Assembly (NCBI GenBank): GCA_028692715.1
Contig: JAQUWU010000039.1
Coordinates: 1-46,780, forward strand
From: Paludibacter sp.
GTDB taxonomy: Bacteria; Bacteroidota; Bacteroidia; Bacteroidales; Paludibacteraceae
Direction of reading: 5' to 3'
Length of the DNA stretch: 46,780 nt
Below are positions 17,449 through 25,864 of the stretch, piece after piece. How positions within the stretch are numbered: position 1 is the first letter of the stretch; the number at the start of each line of letters is the position of its first letter. A program made the position numbers and the translations under genes. The notes under the pieces were generated by a model. That model had not been told where the DNA came from, searched no databases, and was given only the letters and a program-made list of their open reading frames with translations.

Positions 17449-18696
17449 TTAGCCTTTTTTCATTGATTTAGCCCATTCCATTACATTAGCTGGGGCACGT
17501 TTAAAAAATAATTCATTTCCCATAAATTCCATATAGGGTTGCGTATGTTTCCAAAAAGCATAATATCCTTCGCATAAATAATTTAAACCCGGCTCACCGG
17601 TTTTCGTTTTAATAATTCTGTTTTTAGGACATTCTCCATGACAGAGTTTCAAAAACTCACATTGACGACATTGAGTGGGTAAAGTGTCACGTTTATCAGC
17701 TCCAAATTGCAATTGTTTTTGAGAAAAAACCATTTCGTAAATGGTATGTGTTTTTATATTTCCGATTTTATATTCAGGAAAAACAAAATGATCACAGGCA
17801 AACATATCACCATTAAATTCCATGACAGTGGCGTGACCACATGTTTCTCCAAATATACAAACACCGGGCTGCTCACCAATTGTACCGGCTAAAGCTGAAT
17901 CAAAAAGCTGAATATAAAATTTTCCTACATCGTTTTTTATCCATTCGTCGAAAATAGTAATATAAAACTCACCAAACTTTTTTGCATCAACAGTCCATGG
18001 AGCTAGAACAGCATCGTCACTTCCAATACCATCCGGAGGTAATAAATGCAAGCCGTCAGGTCTGCTATTACTCATTTTCTCCACAATGGGTGCAAATTGC
18101 ATATAAGTAGAACCTATTTCTTTGAAAAAATTATATATTTCCAAAGGATAGTCTACATTATAATCATTTATTACAGAAAGTGTATTGAACTCAACTTCGT
18201 GTTTTTGAAGCAATTCGATACCTTTCATCACTTGTTTAAATGTCGCTTTTTTCCCTTTGGTTTTTCTGTAAATGTCATGGCAATGTTCCGGTCCATCAAT
18301 GGAAATCCCAATCAAAAAATTATTGTCTTTGAAAAACTTACACCATTCATCTGTGAGTAAAGTTCCATTTGTTTGGAGAGAATTATCAATTTTTCTTCCC
18401 CGTCCGTATTTTCTTTGATAAGTTAGGACTTTTTTGAAAAATGAAATGTCTCGCAATAACGGTTCTCCTCCATGCCAAGTAAATAATACCTCAGGAACAG
18501 GTTGTGCTTGTATATAACTCTCTATATATTTTTCAAGAGTATCATCACTCATCTGCAGACTTTTTCTGTTTTCGTAAAGTTTCTCTTTTTCAAGATAATA
18601 GCAATAGGAACAGTCTAAGTTACAACTGGAACCGTTGGGTTTTGCCATCACATAAGTTGGCATTGAAAGAGGATTAAAGGCTATATCTTTTTTCAT
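17449..18696 (-). CDS. Anaerobic sulfatase-maturating radical SAM enzyme (anSME type)
   Basis: Oxidises the active-site Cys or Ser of sulfatases to formylglycine under anaerobic conditions, using S-adenosylmethionine and iron-sulfur clusters. The 415-residue cytoplasmic protein has the radical SAM motif CNLDCSYC (Cys25, 29, 32), a WHGGEPLL segment and ISIDGP near residue 131. A C-terminal SPASM region holds two cysteine groups (CIFGETCGH and ACDHF, then CRQCEFLKLCHGEC). Length and layout fit the family well. The match is to anSME (chuR/aslB group) rather than to peptide-modifying SPASM enzymes, because no small precursor gene is next to it. No sulfatase is encoded here, so its substrates must be elsewhere. 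It stands alone between an IS remnant and a long spacer. Confidence 0.9.
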   Translation of the reverse strand: MKKDIAFNPLSMPTYVMAKPNGSSCNLDCSYCYYLEKEKLYENRKSLQMSDDTLEKYIESYIQAQPVPEVLFTWHGGEPLLRDISFFKKVLTYQRKYGRGRKIDNSLQTNGTLLTDEWCKFFKDNNFLIGISIDGPEHCHDIYRKTKGKKATFKQVMKGIELLQKHEVEFNTLSVINDYNVDYPLEIYNFFKEIGSTYMQFAPIVEKMSNSRPDGLHLLPPDGIGSDDAVLAPWTVDAKKFGEFYITIFDEWIKNDVGKFYIQLFDSALAGTIGEQPGVCIFGETCGHATVMEFNGDMFACDHFVFPEYKIGNIKTHTIYEMVFSQKQLQFGADKRDTLPTQCRQCEFLKLCHGECPKNRIIKTKTGEPGLNYLCEGYYAFWKHTQPYMEFMGNELFFKRAPANVMEWAKSMKKG

Positions 18697-18717
18697 TTTT
18701 CATATTATAAATAGTGA

Positions 18718-18725
18718 CAAATATA
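18718..18725 (-). promoter_or_regulatory. Candidate -7 element for the anSME gene
   Basis: TATATTTG on the minus strand, 22 bp before the ATG at 18696. No good -33 element at the expected spacing. Confidence 0.35.
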
Positions 18726-18923
18726 ATAATAAGTTCACTCACATTTACAGTAGCGAAAAAAGTATTAACAGTCTTTAGAGTTCTATCATCATTATTAATA
18801 CGCGGAAAACATCAAAATATATGATTTACGCTAATGAATGACAGATAATTAAAATCATCATCTATACATTCAAGAAAATTCATTCGGAAAACGGACATTC
18901 GATTTTATTATGAGTTTTCCGAA

Positions 18924-18987
18924 AAAAGACGCTATATCAAAAAAATATTTAATTGAAAATAAATATCTTTCTGATATAGCGTCTTTT
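18924..18987 (-). terminator. Long stem-loop terminator after the CotH gene
   Basis: AAAAGACGCTATATCA (18924-18939) pairs perfectly over 16 bp with TGATATAGCGTCTTTT (18972-18987). The 32-nt loop holds a further nested 7-bp stem (ATATTTA/TAAATAT). On the minus strand the arm ends in a run of U. It lies about 80 bp past the stop of the 1502-residue protein gene. The rest of the 371-bp gap 18697-19067 shows nothing else. Confidence 0.7.
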
Positions 18988-19067
18988 GACCTTGTATGCT
19001 ATCTAATATACTCTTATTTGCGTTGCAATAATTTAATTGTTACAAAGCAATTTCCTAATCGCAAAAA

Positions 19068-22000
19068 TTATTGCATAAGAACCACTTTTTTTGCAGTTTC
19101 ACCAATTTTCAAAATATAAACTCCATTCGTTTGACCTGTTAAATCAAGTGTACCTACGCCAACTCCATTAAGTTTTGAATTCATTATAAGTTGACCTGTC
19201 ATAGAATAAACATATACATTGCCGTTCTCATGATTCAATGCATTAATGGTTATTGAACCTTTTGTTGGATTTGGGTAAAGTACAAATAGATCAGCAGATG
19301 TCACAGCTGTGTCAAGGATTTCACTTATTGTGGTAGTCTCCCAACTTTCAGCAAAGTGATTGTCGAGTTCTGGGGTAATCAGCTGAAACACATTATTACC
19401 GGTAAAACCATTAGCTGGCCAAAATCCATCATTAGAATAAGTAAAAAAATCAACCAAATGTCCATAACTATCATACAAATCGATAGTTTCTCCATTATTA
19501 GATAGTTTACCATCCTCCCAACCTATAATCTGCTTGTCGCTAAGCCACCAATTGTTTGCAGTTGCATCAATAGTCAAATACATAGTCGCATGAGAAGCCA
19601 AGTAGGTGTTAGCAGGTATTGTGGCTGTTATCCCGTTTATAATGGCATAATTAGAAACATCAATTGTAAAATCCGACGGATTGTAAAGACCGATAAATTC
19701 GGGAAGATCCAGATTCTCGGGATTTATAAAAAACTGAGAAATCATCACATTTGGAGGAAAGGCTGAGTCATTCGTTAACGTACCTAAATTAATGGAAATT
19801 CCATTTTCCATACCTGCACCAATACCCGGTGAGCTTGATAATAAATTAAAATTATAAAAACCAGGACTCGTAAATAGTGGATTACCAGTAATATTAGTAC
19901 TGCTGTTTGCAGCATTTTCGGAAACATCAGTTAAACAATAACTACTTTTTAAAGTTGATTTTGAATCTACTGAAAAGGCCAGATTAGATGAATTGGATAA
20001 AATACTATTGCTCACAACAGCATTTCCTCCTGCATATCCCAAATTTTTCTCATAACAAGCTATTGCATCAACATTTCCATAAAAGACACAATTTTCAACA
20101 ACAACGTTGCTACTATCTTTTACACCAATACCCTTTGTGCAATTTATAAAAACACTGTTTTTTATTGTAGTAGAAGATTGTTGTCCCACAGAAACCCCCT
20201 TGTCAGTCAAATTGCAAACCGTAACGCTATCAATTAGAATATTTGAATCTTTCTCACCCAGGTCAATTGCATCGCTATTATCTCCTAAAAAATCTGAAAT
20301 TTTACAATTACGGATGACTCCATTTTCTACTTCGTCAAAATCAATTCCATCGGAGTCAACTATGCCATTTCCTCTAAATTTACAATTAGCAACATAACCA
20401 TGACCATATTTTACATTTATATTATCACCCGTAATATCAGAATGCAGACTACTGTTTGTTAGCGTGATGTCAGAATATCTACCTACAATCGGACAACCAT
20501 AATTATTTTCAATGGTCATATGATCTAAAACCAAATCGGCATTAAAAGCGGTTATTGCTGCTATATCGATAGCTAAATCAGGTCCTTTCGACGCTTTTTC
20601 TATAGTTACATATTTCAGAGTAGAAATTGCATCTGTATTTTTGAATTTAATAATACCCCAACAGCTATCGGTTAAATTTGGATTGAGCTTAAATGAAATA
20701 CCTTTATCGGCAGTTCCGTTAGCATTGATCACACCATTTACAAAAATATTCGCACTTTTAGGCATCCATATTTCTACACCTGGATCAATCGTTAATGTAG
20801 CGCCGGATTTTACAGTAATATCACCCTGAGCCATATAGGGCGAGCATTCAATACCAAGTGTCAGATTTCCTGATATTTCTTCATGAATTATACATTGTCC
20901 GGTAGCTTCGTAAACTGCTGTAAGAGATGTATTTGTGCTGAGTGTTATATTGTAATCTTCGGATGTGGATATATATGAATCAGTATTGGGCAGCAGGCAG
21001 GTTAACTTCAAATCGAAACTCATGTCAACACTATTAGCCGCATTTTGATGAACTTCTACGGCAATGATATTTTCACCTTCCAGAAAATAGGAGTTATCTA
21101 TAGTGTATGATGTAAAAGTTGACTCATCAGTTCCGGAAATACTTGTTGTAGCCGTAGTATTATAATTTACAGTTCCCGAACTCATATTGGTACGTATTAT
21201 TTCTTGTCCATTTAAATAAACAATGGCACCATCATCTTTAAGTAGATTTACGATGAACTGATTCGATTTTTTATCCGCAGCAGTGAGAGTGAATTTTTTT
21301 CTAAAATAGGTAGTGATGTATTTACTTGAACTACTGGTTCCATAGCTCACGGTAGTAGTTTCGTCTCCGTCACCATAACCAAGTTGAGATTTACCGGACT
21401 TCCACGATGTATCGACATAGTCGGAACTAGTCCATGTTGTGCCTAAATTCACACCTGTATCTAAATAATTCCAGCTATCTCCACTTGCTATTATAGTATT
21501 TGTGGTATTCGCTGCCCAGCCTAAAAACGAATATCCGGGTTTTTCAACAGCACTTAAAGTCGTTTCCAGATTCATCAAAAAAGGACCTGACCAAGTGGAT
21601 GCTGGAATGGTTAAACCATCAATTTTAAGTGTGCCTGCAGCGCTGGGATATGTTGATAAACTTAGTGTGGCTGTACTACTAAATCCATAATTTTTCAAGT
21701 CAGCTAATAATGCTGCCGGTCTAGCATCTGCAAAGGTTTGCAAATTTTGAACCTCTGTTTCCCAATACGAATATGAAGGTATTGCATCGCCATAATCGGA
21801 TGTTGTTCCTTTCCATCTGGCAATATGATTCGGCATTTCTTGATCAATGGCAGCTTTTCGCTCAGCAATAAGTACTTTTATTCTGTCAGGATGAAAACTG
21901 GTATATAAATGAGCGGCCAGTCTTTTTCCGAAATATGCCTTATAAGAAGTATTAGTTAACAATTCTTTCAATGGTAAAACCGATTCACCAGTATAAAAAC

Positions 22001-23576
22001 TGATAAGGTTTTTTGAAGCAGTTTCAAATCCTCTATCCAAATCCATTAAAATCCACCTCCATTTTCCTGAATCCTTAGGTTTCCATGCCATAACATTATG
22101 ATCTATTGAAAAATTTCCATCACACATTTCGGTGATTACATAATCGGTAAATTCTTCTATATCCATAACTGCAGCTACAGCATTATAATTAGCAGTAACA
22201 CTTAAATCCTTATTTAAAAGTGTGAGGAAATTATTATACGCAACTAAATTACCATTTTCTGCATAGCTTTCATTTTCAACCATATCGAAACTATCACCTG
22301 CTAAACCATAACTACTCGTTATATAATCTTCATCCACTTTTTCCCGAATGTTGTGAATGCCCATATACTGTCCATTTACATATAAAATAGAAGGTTTAAA
22401 ACCCATAATATCTACATTCATATTTAATAGGGTGGCCTGTTGTCCAAGTATATCTCTAAACAGGGTTTCACTCCAGTCATCGCCAGATGCTCGAAGCGAA
22501 AAATCCGAATAAGAGCTTCTGTTTCGTTGATTAATCAAAGAATATCCTAAACTGCTACTTCCGTATTGTTTCTTAAAATAAATACCTAACATTTTTTCAG
22601 GAAGTTGCCAAGAATATAAGCCATTTATTTTACATCCGGCTAATTCATTAAATGCTGCTCTGTCACTTCCGTTATTTTCAAAAAGTTCGATGTTGATAGG
22701 AACTTCCCAGTCAGGTTTAAAACTTTGAACATAAATTCCAATACTACTGTCCCAAAAATTAGCAGGGTTAGTTGCAATCGAAACTACAGGTAAGGCTGCA
22801 TCAACAGAATTTTCGCTGATAAAATACGATGCAGTAACGATAGTTCCAGGCACATAATCTGTTTTAAAAATACGAGCTCTGAGAATGGTGGTTGCTGATA
22901 TGTTTAGTGGTTCGGTGTACTTTGTTGAACTTAGTTCCGGATCTGAGCCATCGGTTGTATAGTAAATATCACCTCCCAAATAACTTGTAATACCTGCACT
23001 GATACTTGTATTGAAAAAACCTCCTTTTACTGTAAATTCGGGGACATTACAGTCCAGATTGGTGTAGGCTGTTGAAGTATTATTACTTGCCCCCGGAGTT
23101 GAGATGGCAAAATAGCCCCAGCTAGTACTACCATCAGTCCTTCTTCCGAATGAGATGTCTGATTTCTGTGCAGTAAAGGAAATAGAATCTTGTAGGACAA
23201 AATTTGAATTATATAAACCTATTTCTTCTCCATCTGCTGATAAATTAAAGCTTGTATGGAGAGCTGAATCCTTGCTGTCAGCCCAAATTAACAAGTATCC
23301 ACCTGCCGCAATTGAAATGCTCGATGTAATCTGCCATTTGCTTGGTTTTTCAAAATTATCGGTAAGATAATAACCTTTTAAATTGACAGATGAATTTCCT
23401 TTATTGTATAATTCTATCCAATCGGCATCATCAGAGTAATCTGGATCCTCAATTTGTGTAGCGTTGGACGCTGAAAATTCATTAATTACAATTTGAGAGT
23501 GAAGCGAAATACTTTGAAGTATTAATATCAAAAAAATTACAAAAAACTGTTTTTTTAAAAAGAATAGTGTTTTCAT
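19068..23576 (-). CDS. Giant secreted CotH / lamin-tail / beta-helix protein with T9SS tail
   Basis: A 1502-residue exported multidomain protein. In order: signal peptide (1-27), lamin-tail domain (about 28-165), a chitobiase/FN3-like beta domain (about 175-260), and a CotH kinase-like domain (about 265-610). The CotH domain has NIREKVDEDYI and KWRWILMDLDRGF, the conserved N- and D-containing segments of that family. Next come a galactose-binding-like domain (about 690-880) and a right-handed parallel beta-helix rich in DGIDF and KGVSVG turns (about 890-1240). A second lamin-tail domain (about 1275-1400) precedes a complete T9SS type A tail opening with LYPNPTKGS and closing GVYILKIGE. It probably acts on the cell surface. 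CotH proteins are atypical kinases in spore coats and parts of cellulosomes; whether this one phosphorylates anything is unknown. No operon partner is adjacent. Confidence 0.85.
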   Translation of the reverse strand: MKTLFFLKKQFFVIFLILILQSISLHSQIVINEFSASNATQIEDPDYSDDADWIELYNKGNSSVNLKGYYLTDNFEKPSKWQITSSISIAAGGYLLIWADSKDSALHTSFNLSADGEEIGLYNSNFVLQDSISFTAQKSDISFGRRTDGSTSWGYFAISTPGASNNTSTAYTNLDCNVPEFTVKGGFFNTSISAGITSYLGGDIYYTTDGSDPELSSTKYTEPLNISATTILRARIFKTDYVPGTIVTASYFISENSVDAALPVVSIATNPANFWDSSIGIYVQSFKPDWEVPINIELFENNGSDRAAFNELAGCKINGLYSWQLPEKMLGIYFKKQYGSSSLGYSLINQRNRSSYSDFSLRASGDDWSETLFRDILGQQATLLNMNVDIMGFKPSILYVNGQYMGIHNIREKVDEDYITSSYGLAGDSFDMVENESYAENGNLVAYNNFLTLLNKDLSVTANYNAVAAVMDIEEFTDYVITEMCDGNFSIDHNVMAWKPKDSGKWRWILMDLDRGFETASKNLISFYTGESVLPLKELLTNTSYKAYFGKRLAAHLYTSFHPDRIKVLIAERKAAIDQEMPNHIARWKGTTSDYGDAIPSYSYWETEVQNLQTFADARPAALLADLKNYGFSSTATLSLSTYPSAAGTLKIDGLTIPASTWSGPFLMNLETTLSAVEKPGYSFLGWAANTTNTIIASGDSWNYLDTGVNLGTTWTSSDYVDTSWKSGKSQLGYGDGDETTTVSYGTSSSSKYITTYFRKKFTLTAADKKSNQFIVNLLKDDGAIVYLNGQEIIRTNMSSGTVNYNTTATTSISGTDESTFTSYTIDNSYFLEGENIIAVEVHQNAANSVDMSFDLKLTCLLPNTDSYISTSEDYNITLSTNTSLTAVYEATGQCIIHEEISGNLTLGIECSPYMAQGDITVKSGATLTIDPGVEIWMPKSANIFVNGVINANGTADKGISFKLNPNLTDSCWGIIKFKNTDAISTLKYVTIEKASKGPDLAIDIAAITAFNADLVLDHMTIENNYGCPIVGRYSDITLTNSSLHSDITGDNINVKYGHGYVANCKFRGNGIVDSDGIDFDEVENGVIRNCKISDFLGDNSDAIDLGEKDSNILIDSVTVCNLTDKGVSVGQQSSTTIKNSVFINCTKGIGVKDSSNVVVENCVFYGNVDAIACYEKNLGYAGGNAVVSNSILSNSSNLAFSVDSKSTLKSSYCLTDVSENAANSSTNITGNPLFTSPGFYNFNLLSSSPGIGAGMENGISINLGTLTNDSAFPPNVMISQFFINPENLDLPEFIGLYNPSDFTIDVSNYAIINGITATIPANTYLASHATMYLTIDATANNWWLSDKQIIGWEDGKLSNNGETIDLYDSYGHLVDFFTYSNDGFWPANGFTGNNVFQLITPELDNHFAESWETTTISEILDTAVTSADLFVLYPNPTKGSITINALNHENGNVYVYSMTGQLIMNSKLNGVGVGTLDLTGQTNGVYILKIGETAKKVVLMQ

Positions 23577-23696
23577 ATTCGGTAATTAACAAATTAAATA
23601 AAAATGTGATTACATGATTTAATTGGATTGTTGTTTTGCTTCAAATCAGATAAAAATAAAACCTTTATCAGGTCAACTGTTTTATCTTAAAGAAAG

Positions 23697-23753
23697 CAAA
23701 ATTAGACCGAACATGTAAATACTTAATGTGTTTTAAGTGTAAACCTAATTTTG
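23697..23753. repeat. Inverted repeat upstream of the CotH gene
   Basis: CAAAATTAG (23697-23705) and CTAATTTTG (23745-23753) are perfect 9-bp arms around a 39-nt spacer. The spacer contains a smaller ACTTA/TAAGT pair. It is 120-180 bp before the CotH gene start, so it could be an operator or chance in A/T-rich DNA. Confidence 0.35.
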
Positions 23754-23857
23754 TTCTGTAAAATTGTTGAATAATACTGAAAAAACGCTTGGAATTTGAC
23801 TACAAGTAACTTTTAAAATTTTGAGACCGAAAAACGAGAATTTATTAAAGAAATAAT

Positions 23858-23944
23858 GTGAACCAAAAACTCAAAATATCAGGTTATCTGGCCTTGATTG
23901 TCACTTCCGGGATTACATCGTTGACTTTTGCCATAGAATTTTGA
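23858..23944 (+). pseudogene. Truncated start of a secreted-protein gene
   Basis: From a GTG the frame reads MNQKLKISGYLALIVTSG and continues to a SLTFA end, a convincing signal peptide, then meets TGA after 28 codons. The same frame stays open for 11 more codons (LELPLPEHIVL) before TAA, just before the dispersed repeat begins at 23988. It looks like the 5' remnant of a gene cut off by insertion or deletion. Its original product cannot be told. Confidence 0.4.
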
Positions 23945-23987
23945 TTGGAATTACCGCTCCCAGAACACATTGTATTATAAATAGATA

Positions 23988-24152
23988 GGCGCAATTTTCG
24001 CTAATTAGGCGGATTTGAAAAAAGGATTTTAATTTCGACAAGTCGAAATGATTTTCAGACACTTATATATTAATTTGATAGCCGAAGGCGAGAAAAATCC
24101 TATTTAAAATCCGTTATCTTCAGCTAGATCAGAGAAAATCAGCGTGCTATTT
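23988..24152. repeat. Dispersed structured repeat, copy A
   Basis: About 165 bp related along its length to 41360-41528. Shared blocks include GGCGCAATTTTC, GGATTTGAAAAAA, GCCGAAGGC, AGAAAAATCC and AAAATCAGCG. It contains an 8-bp perfect hairpin (24032-24039 with 24042-24049, loop AA). In copy B the two changed positions of one arm are matched by changes in the other arm. Confidence 0.75.
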
Positions 24153-24481
24153 ATTACAAATAAAATGGTACAATATATTATTCCAGTTACTTATTTATTT
24201 AATTTTCAATTAAAACAAATATTTTTAATGTGTAAACAATATAAAAATGTAATAGTAATCAAAAAATGTAGCAATAATTTATATTTTTGTTTGCATAATA
24301 AAATCTTTAGTATACATTTGTCCTATACATTTAAATATAACTATTGTTGCAATAACACTTTATTGAAAAATTCCTTAAATTGTAAAGAATAAAATTAGAA
24401 ATATTTTTAGAATGAGCTTTTAGGTATAGATTGTTTGATTACTAATTGTCGAGTTACTAATTTTTTTAATTTACTTTAAAA
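24153..24481. other. A/T-rich spacer with no recognised gene
   Basis: A very A/T-rich stretch. An 82-codon open frame covers part of it, but its composition (runs of Asn, Lys, Tyr, Cys) is what random A/T-rich DNA would give. Confidence 0.5.
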
Positions 24482-24684
24482 ATGAGTGGAAAAGAGTGAA
24501 AACCCAATAATAAATTAAGAAAATAATTTCTTGAACAAATCGGGTCTGTAGGAGTGGGATCACTTCTGAGCGGTTCGGATTTGGGCAGGAATAAATTATA
24601 ACAAAAAAAATAAAAAGCTCACGAATAAAGGTTCTTTCTGCCGAGAATAAATTGCTCTAAGTAGAAGAAAGTTCCGTTACCGAA
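24482..24684 (+). pseudogene. Decayed Tat-type leader region of the 4Fe-4S protein
   Basis: From the ATG at 24482 the frame reads MSGKE-stop-KPNNKLRK-stop-FLEQIGSVGVGSLLSGS, which is a typical twin-arginine signal peptide interrupted by stops. A one-base loss near the following GATTTGGG shifts the frame. After it comes GQE-stop-IITKKIKSSRIKVLSAENKLL-stop-VEESSVTE, which runs directly into the Met at 24685. There are four in-frame stops and one frameshift in about 67 codons. The reading was made by hand from the bases. Confidence 0.7.
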
Positions 24685-25386
24685 ATGTCTATGTCTAAAT
24701 TCGAAAATCTTAGCTATTTACAGAAAGAAGGACGAACCGGATTTCCCGATAAACGCTGGGTGATGGTTATCGATTTGTCGAAGTGCAAAAATGAACAAAA
24801 ATGCATGAATGCTTGTCAGACTGCACATCATGTTCGACCAGAACAATCGCATATTAGAACTTTAAAGATGGAGGAATCTGCCAATACTCCTTCATATTAT
24901 ATGCCAAAGCCTTGTCAGCAATGCGATAATCCACCTTGTGTTGCAGTTTGTCCGGTTGATGCAACCTTTAAACGAGCCGATGGAATTGTATTGATCGATA
25001 ATGAAAAATGTATTGGTTGTCGTTTTTGTATTGCAGCTTGTCCCTATAGTGCCCGCTATTTAAACTGGTCGGAACCACTCTTCGCTGAAGAGGACAAAGA
25101 TAAAGTCTACAATGTAGAATTAAATATTCCTCAAAAAAAAGGTACCATAACAAAATGTTTATTCAGTGCCGATCGTTTGCGTGAAGGGAAATTACCCTAT
25201 TGTGTTTCGGCATGTCCAAATGGAGTTTTTTATTTTGGAGATGAAAATGAAGATACAGTAAAAAACGGAACTACAAACGAAACGGTGCAGTTTAGTGCTT
25301 TATTAGAAGAAAATGGGGGATACCAGTTGATGCCTGAACTCGGTACAAAACCAAGGGTTTATTATTTGCCACCAAAAAGAAAATAA
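24685..25386 (+). CDS. 4Fe-4S electron-transfer protein of molybdo-oxidoreductase type (leader lost)
   Basis: A 233-residue protein with four cysteine clusters. They are KCKNEQKCMNAC (about 34-44), CQQCDNPPCVAVCP (about 78-91), CIGCRFCIAACP (about 108-119) and KCLFSADRLREGKLPYCVSACP (about 152-173). The layout is that of the DmsB/NrfC/TtrB-like subunits that carry electrons to or from a membrane quinone pool. Such proteins are often Tat-exported, but here the start lies after a decayed Tat leader, so the present product would stay in the cytoplasm. No molybdopterin or NrfD partner gene is next to it. The 233 codons are free of stops although the leader has four, which suggests the body is still, or was until recently, under selection. 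It could equally be a pseudogene caught early. Confidence 0.75.
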   Translation: MSMSKFENLSYLQKEGRTGFPDKRWVMVIDLSKCKNEQKCMNACQTAHHVRPEQSHIRTLKMEESANTPSYYMPKPCQQCDNPPCVAVCPVDATFKRADGIVLIDNEKCIGCRFCIAACPYSARYLNWSEPLFAEEDKDKVYNVELNIPQKKGTITKCLFSADRLREGKLPYCVSACPNGVFYFGDENEDTVKNGTTNETVQFSALLEENGGYQLMPELGTKPRVYYLPPKRK

Positions 25387-25605
25387 TCTCCGCTTCAGGA
25401 TAAGTATAGACTTTATGCAGAGGAACGTATATTGACAATTGTAGGTTGCATTGTATGTCGCAAATCAATTAATACCGAAATAATCTGGTTGATTATTTCG
25501 GTATTTCTTTTGGCAGGAAGTTCAAGTGTTTTGACCGAATGTCAGCAAAGTAAATTTGATGCAAAAATGAAGAGAAAAATGAGTCAACCAATACCTAAAA
25601 GTTGA
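25387..25605 (+). other. 72-codon open frame continuing in frame after the 4Fe-4S gene stop
   Basis: After the TAA at 25384-25386 the same frame stays open for 72 codons to TGA at 25603. It includes EIIWLIISVFLLAGSSSV and then TECQQSKFDAKMKRK. The hydrophobic stretch looks like a signal or membrane segment. There is no good start codon, and a terminator hairpin lies inside. It may be the remnant of the next gene of the operon. Long openness is mildly surprising at this base composition but not conclusive. Confidence 0.3.
25471..25505 (+). terminator. Terminator hairpin after the 4Fe-4S gene
   Basis: AATACCGAAATAATC (25471-25485) pairs perfectly over 15 bp with GATTATTTCGGTATT (25491-25505). 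The loop has 5 nt and TCTTTT follows. It lies 85 bp past the stop codon. Confidence 0.75.
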
Positions 25606-25798
25606 AGAAATTAGTTATATCATTTTATAAAAGTTATATAGAGGCATAAATATTTCATGTTAATATTTGTGACTGCTCAGCACTTCAAGAAGTACTTCAT
25701 TTGACGTTTTTAGGGAAAATTGCAGAGTAAAAAAATGTAATTTTCACAAAAAAATAACCAAATTAAAGCGCATAAATGATGAATGTCGCTCCAGAACT

Positions 25799-25820
25799 CC
25801 CCCTTTAGGGGGTTGGGGGG
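25799..25820. repeat. C/G-run hairpin repeat (first copy)
   Basis: CCCCCT and AGGGGG form a 6-bp stem over a TT loop, followed by TTGGGGGG. A relative (hairpin followed by GGTTGGGGTGAGG) lies at 46698-46725. Such CCCCTTTAGGGGGTTGGGG units are scattered between genes in many Bacteroidota genomes. Nothing else is seen between 25606 and 25864. Confidence 0.6.
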
Positions 25821-25864
25821 ATGAGAAGTTACTAATATTTAGACTCGTGTTGATAACTTATCAT

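Noticed and set aside
24144-24392. 82-codon open frame on the plus strand
   Set aside because: Its composition is that of random A/T-rich DNA, it has no signal or motif, and it starts inside the dispersed repeat.
16673-25386. Stop codons inside HU-like and Tat-leader frames as a sign of stop-codon recoding
   Set aside because: All three stop codons are involved, a frameshift is also present in one case, and every other gene in the window ends normally. Gene decay explains it.
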